Assembly (NCBI GenBank): GCA_958295645.1
Contig: OY282361.1
Coordinates: forward strand, 1,640,501 to 1,704,500
Reading direction: 5' to 3'
Length of the DNA: 64,000 bases
Source: Longimicrobiales bacterium
GTDB lineage: Bacteria; Gemmatimonadota; Gemmatimonadetes; Longimicrobiales; Gaopeijiaceae
Under the pieces are notes generated by a model. That model was not told where the DNA came from, did no database searches, and worked only from the letters and a program-made list of their open reading frames with translations. Position numbers and translations under genes: made by a program. Each line of letters begins with the position of its first letter. Within the stretch, counting starts at the first letter, position 1. Positions 32,291 to 41,520 of this stretch are shown one piece after another.

Positions 32291-34476
32291 CGCCGCTCTA
32301 CGGTCGCCTCGACGATCACCGCGCCCTCTTGGACGCGATCCACCACGTCCATCCCCTCCACGACTTCGCCGAAGATCGTGTAGTTGAAGTCGAGCCGCAG
32401 GTTGTCGACGAGGTTGACGAAGATCTGCGCGTCGCCGGTGTCGCGGCCTCGCGTGGACAGGCCCACGGCACCGCGCCAGTGCCCATGCTCGCTGATCTCG
32501 TCGCGCGTGTAGGGGCCGTCGCCCGTATACTCGTTCGCGTGGGGGCTGCCGCCCTGGATCACGAAGTTGGGCACGACCCGGTGGAAGGTCAGGCCGTCGA
32601 AGTAGCCGGCGGCGGCGAGGCGCGCGAAGCGATCTGCGTTGGTCGCGGCCAGATCGGGGCGCAGGGCGATCACGACGTCGCCGAGCCCTTCCATGCGGAG
32701 CCGGACGGACGACCGCGACAGGTCCCGCAACCGGGCGGCGTCGGGAGGCTCGGCCAGCGGGAGCGGCCGGGGGGACGGGGACGGACGGGCGCCGGTCGCC
32801 GTCGCGATCAACTCCGCCGCGCGGTTCGCGACGACCGCGTCGAAGTCGGTCAGGTACGGCTCCAGGTCGGAGGCCGCGTAGCCTCCCGCGCGTTCGATGC
32901 CGCCCAGGAGCGCGACCCGCACGTCACGCAGCGTCTCGCGCTCGGGAGCCGTGAACCGGGCCAGCGCCTCCAGCAGCTCGGACAGAAGCGAGTCGGCGGC
33001 AGGAGGAGGGGCGCCGAATTCGGCCAGAAGTTCGACGGCCGTCATGACCAGCTGCGCATCGTCGGCCCGGAGTTGGCGCACGTAGTCGGCCAGGGCGGTT
33101 TCGCTCCGGGCCAAGCCGAGGCCGCGGACGGCCGCCTCGCGCACGTTCGGGTCGGAGTCGGCGCTCAGGAGCGCCAGCGTTTCCGCGTCTCCCGCGCGAG
33201 CCGCGGCCCGCGCCACCCAGGCCCGGGCGAACGGCGACTCGTGCTCGCGGTGGGCGACGATCGCGCTCGCGGCCGCCTCCGGAGCGACCGCCGCCAGAGA
33301 GGCGAGCGCGCGCGCCGGAACCTGCCAGCCCGAGGCCCGTCCGGAGGCCTCCAGCCCCGCTGCCAGGGCCGCCAACACGTCCTCTTGGGCTTCCAGGCCG
33401 GGACACGGTGCCGCGGCCAGATCGACAGCGGTGGCGGCTACGCGCGGGTCGCCGCTGGATGCGCGTTCGAGGATCGGAGCGCATCCTTCCGCCGGACGCA
33501 GCCAGCGGTCGTAGGCCTTGAGCGCCTCCACTTGGACCCTCGGGTCGGCATCGTCCAGCATCCGGAGAATGACCTCCTTGCCAGCCAGCCCCCACGTGTC
33601 GCCCACGGCGGCCAGCGCGACGGCCCGCCGGACGCCCCAGTCGGCATCTCCGAGCGCCCGCATCGCGGCAGCGGGATCGAGGGCCCCCGTCCGGGCCAGC
33701 GCCGTCGTGGCCGACCGCCTGATCCTCGCGGCCGCCTGCGAGTTGGTCGGCGCCTCCAGCACGCCGAGCGCCGCCACCACGTCCATCACCGGCCCGTCCG
33801 GCATCCACCCCGGAGCAGTTCTCGTCCGCGCCTCGACTCCGCGCGCAAACCCCGTCCGCGCCGCCAAGCCGACGTCCTCCTCCACCGCAGGCAAGCGAGC
33901 CGCGATCCGGGCCAGCGCTTGGTCCACGAGGACGGCCTGTCCTCCGCTGGGCGCATGAAGCCTTCCCAAGCTGGCGGCGAGGCTGCCCAATGCGTGCGGG
34001 TCGTCCTCGGACTCCGCTCGTTGCGCCAGCGCAGTCGCCGCGGTCCCCGGTTCGGTCCCGAATACCGCCTGCGCCGCTGCCATGGCGGCCGCCGCCCGCA
34101 CCGTGCCGTCGGCGTCTTCCAGCAACGGAGCGATCTGCTCAAGCCGCTCCGGGTCTTCCAGCCTGCCGAGCGCCCGCACCGCCCAGCGGCGCACTTCCGG
34201 TTCGCTGCTCTCCAAGGACGACAGCGTCCGGTCGAGGCCCCTGGCGCCGCGCGCGTCTTCTTCGGCCACGATGTCGGCGTACGAACGCAACAGGCCGGGC
34301 GGCGACGAGCAAGCCCAGGCGACGACCGCCAGCAACGCGACGCAGAAGCCCGTCCGCCGGCTGATGGCGCCCAGTCCCGCCCGCTGGCTCGCGCGGCACC
34401 GTCCTTCCGGTTCGCCGCGGGTCCAACCCACACCCTCTATGCCTACCCCGTGGCTGGCCAAGCGCCGACTACCCAC
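32287..34476 (-). CDS. HEAT-repeat cyclophilin (peptidylprolyl isomerase), lipoprotein
   Basis: A 729-aa protein. A lipoprotein-type leader (FCVALLAVVAWACSS) is followed by about 500 residues of HEAT/PBS-lyase-like helical repeats (SEPEVRRWAVRALGRLEDPE, DADWGVRRAVALAAVGD, SDPNVREAAVRGLGLA). The C-terminal cyclophilin domain shows GYFDGLTFHRVVPNFVIQGG, GAVGLSTRGRDTGDAQIFVN and TIFGEVVEGMDVVDRV. It would fold or scaffold envelope proteins. The start is uncertain: GTG 34476 overlaps the next gene by 8 bases; GTG 34431 gives a shorter leader. Its stop overlaps the M14 start. Confidence 0.88.
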   Translation of the reverse strand: MGSRRLASHGVGIEGVGWTRGEPEGRCRASQRAGLGAISRRTGFCVALLAVVAWACSSPPGLLRSYADIVAEEDARGARGLDRTLSSLESSEPEVRRWAVRALGRLEDPERLEQIAPLLEDADGTVRAAAAMAAAQAVFGTEPGTAATALAQRAESEDDPHALGSLAASLGRLHAPSGGQAVLVDQALARIAARLPAVEEDVGLAARTGFARGVEARTRTAPGWMPDGPVMDVVAALGVLEAPTNSQAAARIRRSATTALARTGALDPAAAMRALGDADWGVRRAVALAAVGDTWGLAGKEVILRMLDDADPRVQVEALKAYDRWLRPAEGCAPILERASSGDPRVAATAVDLAAAPCPGLEAQEDVLAALAAGLEASGRASGWQVPARALASLAAVAPEAAASAIVAHREHESPFARAWVARAAARAGDAETLALLSADSDPNVREAAVRGLGLARSETALADYVRQLRADDAQLVMTAVELLAEFGAPPPAADSLLSELLEALARFTAPERETLRDVRVALLGGIERAGGYAASDLEPYLTDFDAVVANRAAELIATATGARPSPSPRPLPLAEPPDAARLRDLSRSSVRLRMEGLGDVVIALRPDLAATNADRFARLAAAGYFDGLTFHRVVPNFVIQGGSPHANEYTGDGPYTRDEISEHGHWRGAVGLSTRGRDTGDAQIFVNLVDNLRLDFNYTIFGEVVEGMDVVDRVQEGAVIVEATVERR

Positions 34477-34792
34477 GCGGCAACGCCTCGTCGGACGCCC
34501 ACTCGAATCGCTCCCACGACGCCTCTCCCCGCTCGTCGAACTCCACGCCCTCGCCCTTCAGCAAGGCGCGTTGCTTCCGCCCTTTGCGCCCCGGAATGGA
34601 TATGCCGCCCCGATAATTCACGACACGCCACCAAGGCACGTCCGTACCCTCCGGCAAGTGGCTGAGCGCGTACCCCACTCCTTGGGCCGCCCGGGGCTTG
34701 CCGAGCATGGCCGCGCATCTGCCGTAGCTGGTAATGCTACCCTCTGGAATACGTCTAACGAGTTTGTACACTTTGGCGGAGAACTTGGTCAT
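34469..34792 (-). CDS. alkyltransferase-like protein (ATL, MGMT DNA-binding domain family)
   Basis: A 107-aa protein with the helix-turn-helix fold of O6-alkylguanine DNA methyltransferases (VYKLVRRIPEGSITSYGRCA, AAQGVGYALSH). The methyl-acceptor PCHR motif is replaced by PWWRVVNYRGGIS, the mark of ATL proteins. These bind alkylated guanines without repairing them and hand them to nucleotide excision repair. It overlaps the HEAT-cyclophilin start by 8 bases and probably heads this operon. Confidence 0.9.
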   Translation of the reverse strand: MTKFSAKVYKLVRRIPEGSITSYGRCAAMLGKPRAAQGVGYALSHLPEGTDVPWWRVVNYRGGISIPGRKGRKQRALLKGEGVEFDERGEASWERFEWASDEALPRG

Positions 34793-34833
34793 TTCGGCGT
34801 TGGGGAACAGGGGGAACGGAGGCGGGTACGTAT

Positions 34834-34862
34834 TTGGCTGGCGGGAGGCCCCGCCCTAGACT
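34834..34862 (+). promoter_or_regulatory. predicted sigma70-type promoter with inverted repeat in spacer
   Basis: TTGGCT (34834-34839) and TAGACT (34857-34862) are 17 bases apart, about 40 bases before the ATG of the LVIVD protein. The spacer contains a perfect inverted repeat, ggcggg/cccgcc, with a 4-base loop, which could be an operator. Both boxes match 4 of 6 consensus bases. Consensus use in this phylum is assumed. Confidence 0.45.
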
Positions 34863-34902
34863 TGTGCCCACGGCATCGTAAGCAAAACCCGGGAGGGAAT
34901 CC

Positions 34903-37122
34903 ATGACGAAGGCCATCGCAGGCGCGTTCGCCGCCTGCATTCTCGCGACAGGTTGCGGGGCGGGCAAGATGGATCGCACGGAGGTCACGGGACCCGCTCC
35001 CCCGCCGGAGCCCGAGCGCCAGGAAGCGCCGGCGCCGTCCGTGGAGCCCCCCGAAGGCGCGGCGGCCGCAGGCGAGCAGCCTCTCGAAGGCGAAGCGGCG
35101 ACGGGCGAGCAGGCCGCTCCCAGCGTGGAGCCCGCCTTGCCGCAACCGGCCGCACGCGAGTATCCGGCGGCGATCCGCATCGGCGCGAGGGTGGCGGTGG
35201 TGCGCACGGAGCCCGAGGTCGTGCGCGTGCTGGTGGGCGACTCGCTGGCGATGGGAGACAGCGTCAAGATGGTTGCCTTCGACGAGGGGGGCGACCGCGT
35301 GGCCGGCCTGCGCATCCTGCCCAGGATGGACTCGCGCTACGCCGCCATCGAGGAGGGATACCTCAAGGGCGTGGCCGAGGGCGTGGCCGAGCTGAGCATG
35401 GCGATTCGGGTCCCCCCGCCCAGCGGAACGGGTCCGCCGGAGATCAGGACTTTCTCGGCCTCCGTCGAAGTGGTCGGCCTGCCCGCCGAGTCCATCGATA
35501 TCTCGGCGCCTCCGGAACGCCTCTTCACCGGCTCGGTGATCCGCCTGGAGAGGATCGTGCGCACCGCCGACGGAACCGTTCGCAGGCGCGTGGACGTCGA
35601 GTGGACAAGCAACCGCCGGCGCTTGGCGACCGTCGACCAACGCGGCTTCGTGACCGCCCTTCGCCCCGGCGAAGTCTTGATCACCGCTCGTGCGGAGGGC
35701 GTCGAGCAGACCCTGAACCTGACCGTCGAGGAAAACCCCGCGGCGTCGGTCGAGCTGGCGGGACCGTCGAGAGCCCGAACCGGCGACGTGATCCGCCTCT
35801 CGGCCACGGCTCTGGACGCGGACGGGCAGGAAGTGGAGGGCGCGCCGGTCGCCTTTTCCGTCGCGGCGGCGGATCCTCGCGGCGGGGCCGCGGCAACCGT
35901 CTACGCCGACGGGGCCTTTGTGGCCGAGCGTCCAGGCCTCTACCGAATCGCCGGGGCCACGGGCGCCGCCGCCGGCCAGCACTTGGTGGAAGTGACGGAG
36001 CGCGGCGGCAAGCACGAGGCGACGGTGATCGGCCGCGGCTCGGTCGCGGACCGGCCCACCTCCGACTTGTGGGCGTTCACCGGCATCGACGGCCGCGACT
36101 ACGTGTACACCGGCACCCATTCCGGGGGCCAGAGAATGCTCGCCTGGGACGTCACCAACCCCGCCAATCCCGTCCTGACCGACTTCGTGGAGGTGGACGC
36201 GCGCGTGGTGAACGACGTGAAGGTGAACGAGTCCGCCACGGTGGCGGTCATCACCCGCGAGGGCGCATCGGACCGAAAGAACGGCATCGTCCTGCTGGAC
36301 TTGACCGACCCGGCGCACCCCGTGATCGCCAGCCGCTACACGAAGGACCTGACAGGCGGCGTGCACAACGTGTTCTTCAACGGCGACGTGCTCTACGCAG
36401 TGCACAACGGCACGCTGGACGTGCATGTGCTCGACGTGTCGGACCCCACGGACGTGGAGGAGATCGGCCGCTGGGGGATCGACGTATCCGGCAAGTACCT
36501 GCACGACGTCTGGGTCGCGGACGGCCTGGCCTACGTGTCGTATTGGGACGACGGAGTCTACGTCCTGGACGTGGGGGACGGACGCTGGGGCGGCGCTCCG
36601 GCGGCGCCGGTCGAAGTGAGCAGCTTCGCGTACGGAGAGGGCAACACGCATGTGGCGTTCCCCTACACGAACGCCGACGGACACCGCTATCTCTTCGTGG
36701 GCGATGAAATATTCGGATGCGACGAATGCGTCTCGCGCAACGGCCACCCCGGCGACGGCTCGCGCGGCTTCGTCCACGTCCTAGACATGGAGGACCCCGA
36801 GAATCCCCGCGAAGTCGCACGCTACGAAGTGCCCGAGGCCGGGGCGCACAACCTGTGGGTGGAAGACGACAAGATGTACGTCGCCTACTACCAAGGCGGG
36901 CTTCGGGTGGTGGACGTGTCGGGCGAACTCCGGGGCGACCTCTACCGCCAGGGCCGCGAAATCGCCTGGCTCCCGACCGGATCGCCGGACGGCTTCGTGC
37001 CGAACTCGCCAATGGCCTGGGGACCCCAGCCGTTCAAGGGCCACGTCTTCGTGTCCGACCTGAACTCGGGCCTGTGGGTGGTGCGCGTGGCGCCCAAGGA
37101 CGGGGAAGCGAAGGTCTCGTGA
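34903..37122 (+). CDS. LVIVD-repeat surface lipoprotein with Ig-like domains
   Basis: A 739-aa lipoprotein (CILATGC). A Pro/Glu linker is followed by two or three BIG2/Ig-like domains (about 85-370; VEWTSNRRRLATVDQRGFVT and SRARTGDVIRLSATALD). A C-terminal propeller of LVIVD-type blades then runs from about 385 (MLAWDVTNPANPV, IVLLDLTDPAHPV, VHVLDVSDPTDV, VHVLDMEDPENPREV, GLRVVDVSGELRG). Such proteins sit on the outer surface; the ligand is unknown. A gggaggg ribosome site lies 6 bases before ATG. Its stop overlaps the GTG of the next propeller gene. Confidence 0.88.
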   Translation: MTKAIAGAFAACILATGCGAGKMDRTEVTGPAPPPEPERQEAPAPSVEPPEGAAAAGEQPLEGEAATGEQAAPSVEPALPQPAAREYPAAIRIGARVAVVRTEPEVVRVLVGDSLAMGDSVKMVAFDEGGDRVAGLRILPRMDSRYAAIEEGYLKGVAEGVAELSMAIRVPPPSGTGPPEIRTFSASVEVVGLPAESIDISAPPERLFTGSVIRLERIVRTADGTVRRRVDVEWTSNRRRLATVDQRGFVTALRPGEVLITARAEGVEQTLNLTVEENPAASVELAGPSRARTGDVIRLSATALDADGQEVEGAPVAFSVAAADPRGGAAATVYADGAFVAERPGLYRIAGATGAAAGQHLVEVTERGGKHEATVIGRGSVADRPTSDLWAFTGIDGRDYVYTGTHSGGQRMLAWDVTNPANPVLTDFVEVDARVVNDVKVNESATVAVITREGASDRKNGIVLLDLTDPAHPVIASRYTKDLTGGVHNVFFNGDVLYAVHNGTLDVHVLDVSDPTDVEEIGRWGIDVSGKYLHDVWVADGLAYVSYWDDGVYVLDVGDGRWGGAPAAPVEVSSFAYGEGNTHVAFPYTNADGHRYLFVGDEIFGCDECVSRNGHPGDGSRGFVHVLDMEDPENPREVARYEVPEAGAHNLWVEDDKMYVAYYQGGLRVVDVSGELRGDLYRQGREIAWLPTGSPDGFVPNSPMAWGPQPFKGHVFVSDLNSGLWVVRVAPKDGEAKVS

Positions 37123-38630
37123 GGGGCGCGTGCCGGGGGACGGACGGCGGCGAGGCTGCGCGAGTCGACCGAGGCCGCGTCGGACGCGCTCGCGGGAGGT
37201 TGCGGGAGGTTGCAACGGGTGCTTGCGTGGCCTTCGTGCTGGCGCCCGCCCTGCCCGGGCTGGCGGACGGAGGCGAATCCGGCCCAACCGCCGTCTTTGC
37301 TCATATGACGGCGGCGGCCCAAAGCGCACCGGCCGGGCCGTCCACCTACCGCGTCTACGTGGCGAACGAGTCGTCCGATCTGGTCAGCCGCGTGGCTTTC
37401 ACTCCCGGCGAGGGCGCCGTCGTCGAGAAGGAGATTCCCGTCGGCGTCATGCCCGGCGACAACGACGGAGCGCACGGCCTCAGCGTCTCCCCCGACGGAC
37501 GGTTCTGGTACGTCACCATCGCCCACGGAACGCCCTTCGGCTACGCCTGGAAGTTCGCGGCCGGACCCGACACGCTCGTGGCCCGCACCGAACTCGGGCT
37601 CTTTCCGGCGACGATGGGCCTCACCCCCGACGGCCAATTCCTCTTCGCGGCCAACTTCAACCTCCACGGCGACATGGTTCCGTCGGACGTCTCGGTGGTG
37701 TACACGCCCGACATGCTGGAGATCCTGCGCATCCGAACTTGTCTGATGCCCCACGGCAGCCGCCTCTCCGCCGACGGCGGCAAGCAGTACTCGGTGTGCA
37801 TGCATTCCGACCAGCTCGTCGAGATAGACGTCGAGACGCTGGAGGTGAGCGCCCGCTTCCATCTCGCGCCGGGCCGCGAGCGGCGCATCGGCGACGAAGC
37901 GGAACGGGCCGACCACGCGGCCAACCCCGGCGAAGGAGCCCATGGCCGCGCCCCGATGCCCGCCCACGATCCGGAGGGCCTGCACGCCGACGCCCTCGGC
38001 GCCCCTGCTGCGCCGGTCTGCAGCCCCACCTGGGCCGAGCCGGGAGCGGGGCCGACGGCCGACCGCGTGGTCTACGTGGCCTGCAACAAGAATCAGGAAG
38101 TCCTCGAAGTGGACACCGAGCGCTGGATCGTCTCGCGGCGCTTGCCGACCGGCAAGGCCCCCTACAACCTGGAGGCGGTGGCGGGCGGCTCCCTTCTCCT
38201 CGCGACCCTGAAGGGCGAACAAGGCGTCGCCGTCTTCGACCTGGAGGCCGGGGAGGAGGTCGCCCGGCTCGCGGCGTCGCGCCCCATAACCCACGGCGTC
38301 GTCGCAACGCCCGACGGCCGCTACGCCTTCGTCTCCAACGAGTCCGCCGGATCGGTTCGGGGCACCGTGGACGTGATCGACTTGGAGTCGCTCTCGGTGG
38401 TGGCCAGCGTCGAACTCCAGCACCAGCCCGGGGGAATCGACTACTGGCCAGGCGCGGGAAGAACCGGCGACTCTTCGCAGCCCGCCCAAGTATCGTCGCG
38501 GCCGGTTCGAGCGACATCGCAGCCGGTCCGAGCGACGTCGCAACCGCCCGGAGCGTCGCGGCAACCCGCCCAAGCATCGTCGCAACCCCCCGCCGGAGCG
38601 TCGCCGCAGCCCCCCAAAGAGCGTCCTTGA
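37119..38630 (+). CDS. YVTN-type beta-propeller secreted protein
   Basis: A 503-aa protein. From GTG 37119 (overlapping the preceding TGA) there is an Arg-rich n-region and a hydrophobic leader (VAFVLAPALPGLADGG). The mature part is a seven-blade YVTN/lactonase-like propeller (YRVYVANESSDLVSRVAF, HGLSVSPDGRFWYVTIAHG, GLTPDGQFLFAANFN, GVVATPDGRYAFVSNESAG). A His-rich insert (about 260-300) interrupts one blade. The C-terminal 50 residues are Ser/Gln/Pro repeats of unstructured type. It is probably expressed with the LVIVD protein; function unknown. Confidence 0.82.
   Translation: MRGACRGTDGGEAARVDRGRVGRARGRLREVATGACVAFVLAPALPGLADGGESGPTAVFAHMTAAAQSAPAGPSTYRVYVANESSDLVSRVAFTPGEGAVVEKEIPVGVMPGDNDGAHGLSVSPDGRFWYVTIAHGTPFGYAWKFAAGPDTLVARTELGLFPATMGLTPDGQFLFAANFNLHGDMVPSDVSVVYTPDMLEILRIRTCLMPHGSRLSADGGKQYSVCMHSDQLVEIDVETLEVSARFHLAPGRERRIGDEAERADHAANPGEGAHGRAPMPAHDPEGLHADALGAPAAPVCSPTWAEPGAGPTADRVVYVACNKNQEVLEVDTERWIVSRRLPTGKAPYNLEAVAGGSLLLATLKGEQGVAVFDLEAGEEVARLAASRPITHGVVATPDGRYAFVSNESAGSVRGTVDVIDLESLSVVASVELQHQPGGIDYWPGAGRTGDSSQPAQVSSRPVRATSQPVRATSQPPGASRQPAQASSQPPAGASPQPPKERP
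38475..38620 (+). repeat. degenerate roughly 21-bp tandem repeats coding a Ser/Gln/Pro tail
   Basis: Several imperfect copies of a unit like cgagcgacatcgcagccggt lie in series and encode (S/T)Q(P)-rich repeats such as RATSQPVRATSQP at the end of the YVTN propeller protein. It looks like slippage-driven growth of a low-complexity tail. Confidence 0.75.
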
Positions 38631-39283
38631 AGGCCGGCGCCACCGCCTTCTCGCGGGCGCGACGCCGGATGGTTCGCCAGCAGATTGCGCGCCGCGGCGT
38701 CGCCGACCCCAGAGTGCTGGACGCGATGTCCTCCGTGCCGCGAGAGCGTTTCGTGCCGCGCCGGATGTCCAACCGCGCGTATGCCGACCATCCCCTGCCA
38801 ATCGGCGAAGGCCAAACCATCACGCAACCGTACGTCGTGGCCCTCATGGCCGAGGCGATGGAACTCGCGCCCACCGACCGCGTTCTCGAGATCGGAACGG
38901 GCTCGGGCTACGCCGCCGCCGTGCTGGGCCGGATCGCCGCCGCCGTCTACACCGTCGAACGCCACGCGTCCCTTGCGCAGGAAGCCCAGAGCCGCCTCTC
39001 GGGGCTGGCCTACGAGAACGTCCGCGTGCGCCACGGCGACGGGACCCAGGGCTGGGACGAGCACGCTCCGTACGACGCGATTTCCGTCGCCGCCGCCGGC
39101 CTCGATGTGCCTCAAGCGCTACGCGAGCAGCTCGGTCCAAGAGGCCGCCTGGTCATCCCCGTCGGTCCCCGGAACGGGACCCAGCGCCTGATCCGGGAAC
39201 GGCGCGGCGACGAGCGAGACTTTCGCCGCGAGAACCTCGGGGCGGTCAGATTCGTGCCGCTGGTGGGGGAAGGCCCGGCTTGA
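38627..39283 (+). CDS. pcm: protein-L-isoaspartate O-methyltransferase
   Basis: A 218-aa SAM-dependent methyltransferase that starts repair of isoaspartyl residues in aged proteins. MVRQQIARRGVADPRVLDAM is the family N-terminus, and PIGEGQTITQPYVVALMAE the substrate motif. VLEIGTGSGYAAAVLGRI binds SAM, and VRHGDGTQGWDEHAPYDAI and LVIPVG close the fold. TTG 38627 overlaps the upstream stop (TTGA) with AAAGAG before it; ATG 38669 is an alternative that keeps the whole domain. Confidence 0.93.
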   Translation: MKAGATAFSRARRRMVRQQIARRGVADPRVLDAMSSVPRERFVPRRMSNRAYADHPLPIGEGQTITQPYVVALMAEAMELAPTDRVLEIGTGSGYAAAVLGRIAAAVYTVERHASLAQEAQSRLSGLAYENVRVRHGDGTQGWDEHAPYDAISVAAAGLDVPQALREQLGPRGRLVIPVGPRNGTQRLIRERRGDERDFRRENLGAVRFVPLVGEGPA

Positions 39284-39457
39284 CCGGCGCGGATTGCCGG
39301 ACGCCGGTTGACCAGAGGCAGGTTGATCGAATCCCGCGCACGGTAGCATGATGCCCGTGGGCGGCAGCATTTGCCAGCGCAGGGCGACTGGCGGCATTTT
39401 GCCCGTGGACGGCCGCACGACGGCAGTCCGGAAAAACTCCAGCAAGCCGAGGCCGAC

Positions 39458-40921
39458 GTGAGCCAAGCCGTAGCCGAAAAACACCCGCGCGGGCTGTACA
39501 CCCTCTTCTTCACGGAGATGTGGGAGCGCTTCTCCTACTACGGGATGAGGGCGCTCCTGATCCTGTACATGACGGCGGCCACGACCGGGGCCAACCCGGG
39601 ACTGGAACTCGACGTAGCGACCGCCGGCGCCATCTACGGGCTCTACACCGGCATGGTCTATCTGCTGGGTCTGCCCGGCGGCTGGGTCGCCGACCGTCTC
39701 TGGGGCCAACGAAAGGCCGTCTTCGTGGGCGGATGCGTGATCGCCGCGGGGCACTTCAGCATGGCGACGCCCTCGACGACGATGTTCTTCGTCGGGTTGG
39801 CGCTCATCGCGCTGGGTACCGGACTCCTCAAGCCCAACGTCAGTTCGATGGTCGCCGACTTGTATCCGAAGAAGGATGCCCGGCGCGACGCGGGTTTCTC
39901 GATCTTCTACATGGGCATCAACCTGGGAGGCCTCCTGGGGCCGCTGGCGTGCAACTGGCTGGGCGAAAACTATGACTGGCATCTCGCCTTCTCGCTCGCG
40001 GGCTTCGGCATGATCCTCGGCCTCGTCCAGTTCAGGCTGTCGTACGGAAAGCTCGGCGACGCCGGCGTGCTTCGCAACGAGTTGTCGGAGGACGCGCGAC
40101 GGCGCTTGGCCAAACGATTCTTCGGCGGTTGCGCCGTAGTGGCGGCGGCGCTGGCGGTCGGCGGCGTCTTGGCCGCCGGCGCGATCACGCTCCCTCAAGT
40201 AGCGGAGAACGTGACTGTGGCCATTCTCGTTATCGCGTTGCTCTACTTCCTCAACGTCATCTTCTTCGGAGGACACAGCAAGCAGGAAGTGAAGCAAGTC
40301 GTGGTAATCTTCTGGCTGTTCCTCCTCGCCACGGTCTTCTGGTCCGGCTTCGAGCAGGCCGGGTCGTCGCTCAACCTCTTCGCTCGCGACTACACCGACC
40401 GAACCATCGGTTCGTGGACCTATCCCGCAGGCTGGCTTCAGTCGGTCAACTCGCTGTTCATCATCATCTTCGCCCCCGTCTTCGGCTCGCTCTGGGTCTG
40501 GCTGGCCAACCGCAAAGCCAATCCTTCGACTCCGCTCAAGTTCGCGCTCGGGCTCCTGCTCCTGGCCGCAGGCTACTTGGTCGTCTCCTGGGGAGCGGCC
40601 AACGCCACGCCCGACGCCCCCGCATCGGCTTCGTGGCTGGTCGTCATGTACTTCCTGTTCACCGTCGGCGAACTCGTGCTTTCGCCGGTCGGCCTCTCGG
40701 CCGTTACGAAGCTGGCTCCTGCCAACCGCCTCAGCCAAATGATGGGCGTCTGGTTCGTGGCGACAGCGCTGGGCAACCTGATCGCCGGCCAAGTCGCCGG
40801 CCGGTTGGAGGGCCTGGAGCCGTCGCCCCTGTTCGGGAGCGTGGCCCTGATCATCGGCGCAACCGGATTGGTCGCGTTGCTGGCGAGCCCGTTCGTGAAG
40901 CGATGGGGTGGCGCGAGCTAG
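39458..40921 (+). CDS. POT-family proton-coupled oligopeptide transporter
   Basis: A 487-aa inner-membrane transporter with about 14 hydrophobic segments. The signature ExxERFxYY is present (LFFTEMWERFSYYGMRALL), as is the second family signature around FSIFYMGINLGGLLGP. A late segment reads GFEQAGSSLNLFARDYTDR. It imports di- and tripeptides with protons, which fits the S9 peptidases elsewhere in the window. GTG 39458 is used because the conserved N-terminus follows it; no strong ribosome site is seen. The 170 bases upstream hold no gene. Confidence 0.93.
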   Translation: MSQAVAEKHPRGLYTLFFTEMWERFSYYGMRALLILYMTAATTGANPGLELDVATAGAIYGLYTGMVYLLGLPGGWVADRLWGQRKAVFVGGCVIAAGHFSMATPSTTMFFVGLALIALGTGLLKPNVSSMVADLYPKKDARRDAGFSIFYMGINLGGLLGPLACNWLGENYDWHLAFSLAGFGMILGLVQFRLSYGKLGDAGVLRNELSEDARRRLAKRFFGGCAVVAAALAVGGVLAAGAITLPQVAENVTVAILVIALLYFLNVIFFGGHSKQEVKQVVVIFWLFLLATVFWSGFEQAGSSLNLFARDYTDRTIGSWTYPAGWLQSVNSLFIIIFAPVFGSLWVWLANRKANPSTPLKFALGLLLLAAGYLVVSWGAANATPDAPASASWLVVMYFLFTVGELVLSPVGLSAVTKLAPANRLSQMMGVWFVATALGNLIAGQVAGRLEGLEPSPLFGSVALIIGATGLVALLASPFVKRWGGAS

Positions 40922-41058
40922 ACTGGGTCGGGCTGCGGGAGGCTGTCTTGGATAGAAACGTCACCGCAAACTAGCAAGCTCGCCAAGGCGAATCAGATCG
41001 TCTGGGCCGCACGGCAAGCGTCGATGCCCGCTCGGCGTTCTTGCTCGTCGTCTGGCGG

Positions 41059-41403
41059 TCAGTCCTGGGCCACCTCCGCGATCAGCTCGTCACGCGTCTC
41101 GCACTCGATCAGCGACCGCCCGATCCGCAACACGCGTTCCTCGTCGTCGATGTCCCCCAACAACTCGGCCAACCGAGCCGCTGTCGCCTCGCCGAACTTC
41201 CATCGCGCCACCTCGACCTGAGCCTCCGCGAGACCTTGCTTGCGACCCCGCTCCATCCCTTGTTTGCGACCCCGCTCCGCCTCGTCCAGCAGACAATAGC
41301 GCTAGCCGGTCGCGTACTCCGACAATCCTTCGGGCACTGCCTTACGGACGAGAGACCATGGTCTCCTGAGGCGACTCTCCGCCGACGCGCCTTTGGCGTC
41401 CAT
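41059..41403 (-). pseudogene. broken gene with in-frame TAG at the island edge, family uncertain
   Basis: Reading minus from ATG 41403 gives MDAKGASAESRLRRPWSLV and then VRKAVPEGLSEYATG, a TAG stop (41302-41304), and then in the same frame RYCLLDEAERGRKQG. It continues with a second ERGRKQG and ARWKFGEATAARLAELLGD up to 41059. The repeated RGRKQG and helical C-terminus resemble the tail of Rpn/transposase-31-like or DUF4351-type hypothetical proteins; I am not sure which. No usual catalytic PD-(D/E)XK part is visible. Nothing else was found in 40922-41520. It lies just past the helicase gene that ends the defence island. Confidence 0.5.
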
Positions 41404-41520
41404 GACCCTTTCGAAGTGAAGTCTTGGTTGCCCTTGGTAGGAGGCGCGCAAACGGCACGCTCACCGATGGGGATCATCATATACCTATCCACCCACCACA
41501 TCGAGATAGATCCAGCGTGC

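Noticed and set aside
38475-38620. Tandem repeats considered as a CRISPR array
   Set aside because: Units are about 21 bases, degenerate, without unique spacers, and translate in frame as the tail of a propeller protein.
39284-39457. Promoter ttgatc...tagcat before the POT transporter
   Set aside because: The spacing is about 15 bases and both boxes are weak, so it is not better than chance.
41059-41520. Firm assignment of the broken gene as an Rpn/transposase-31 nuclease
   Set aside because: Only a helical C-terminal tail with a repeated basic motif is visible; no nuclease motif supports the name.
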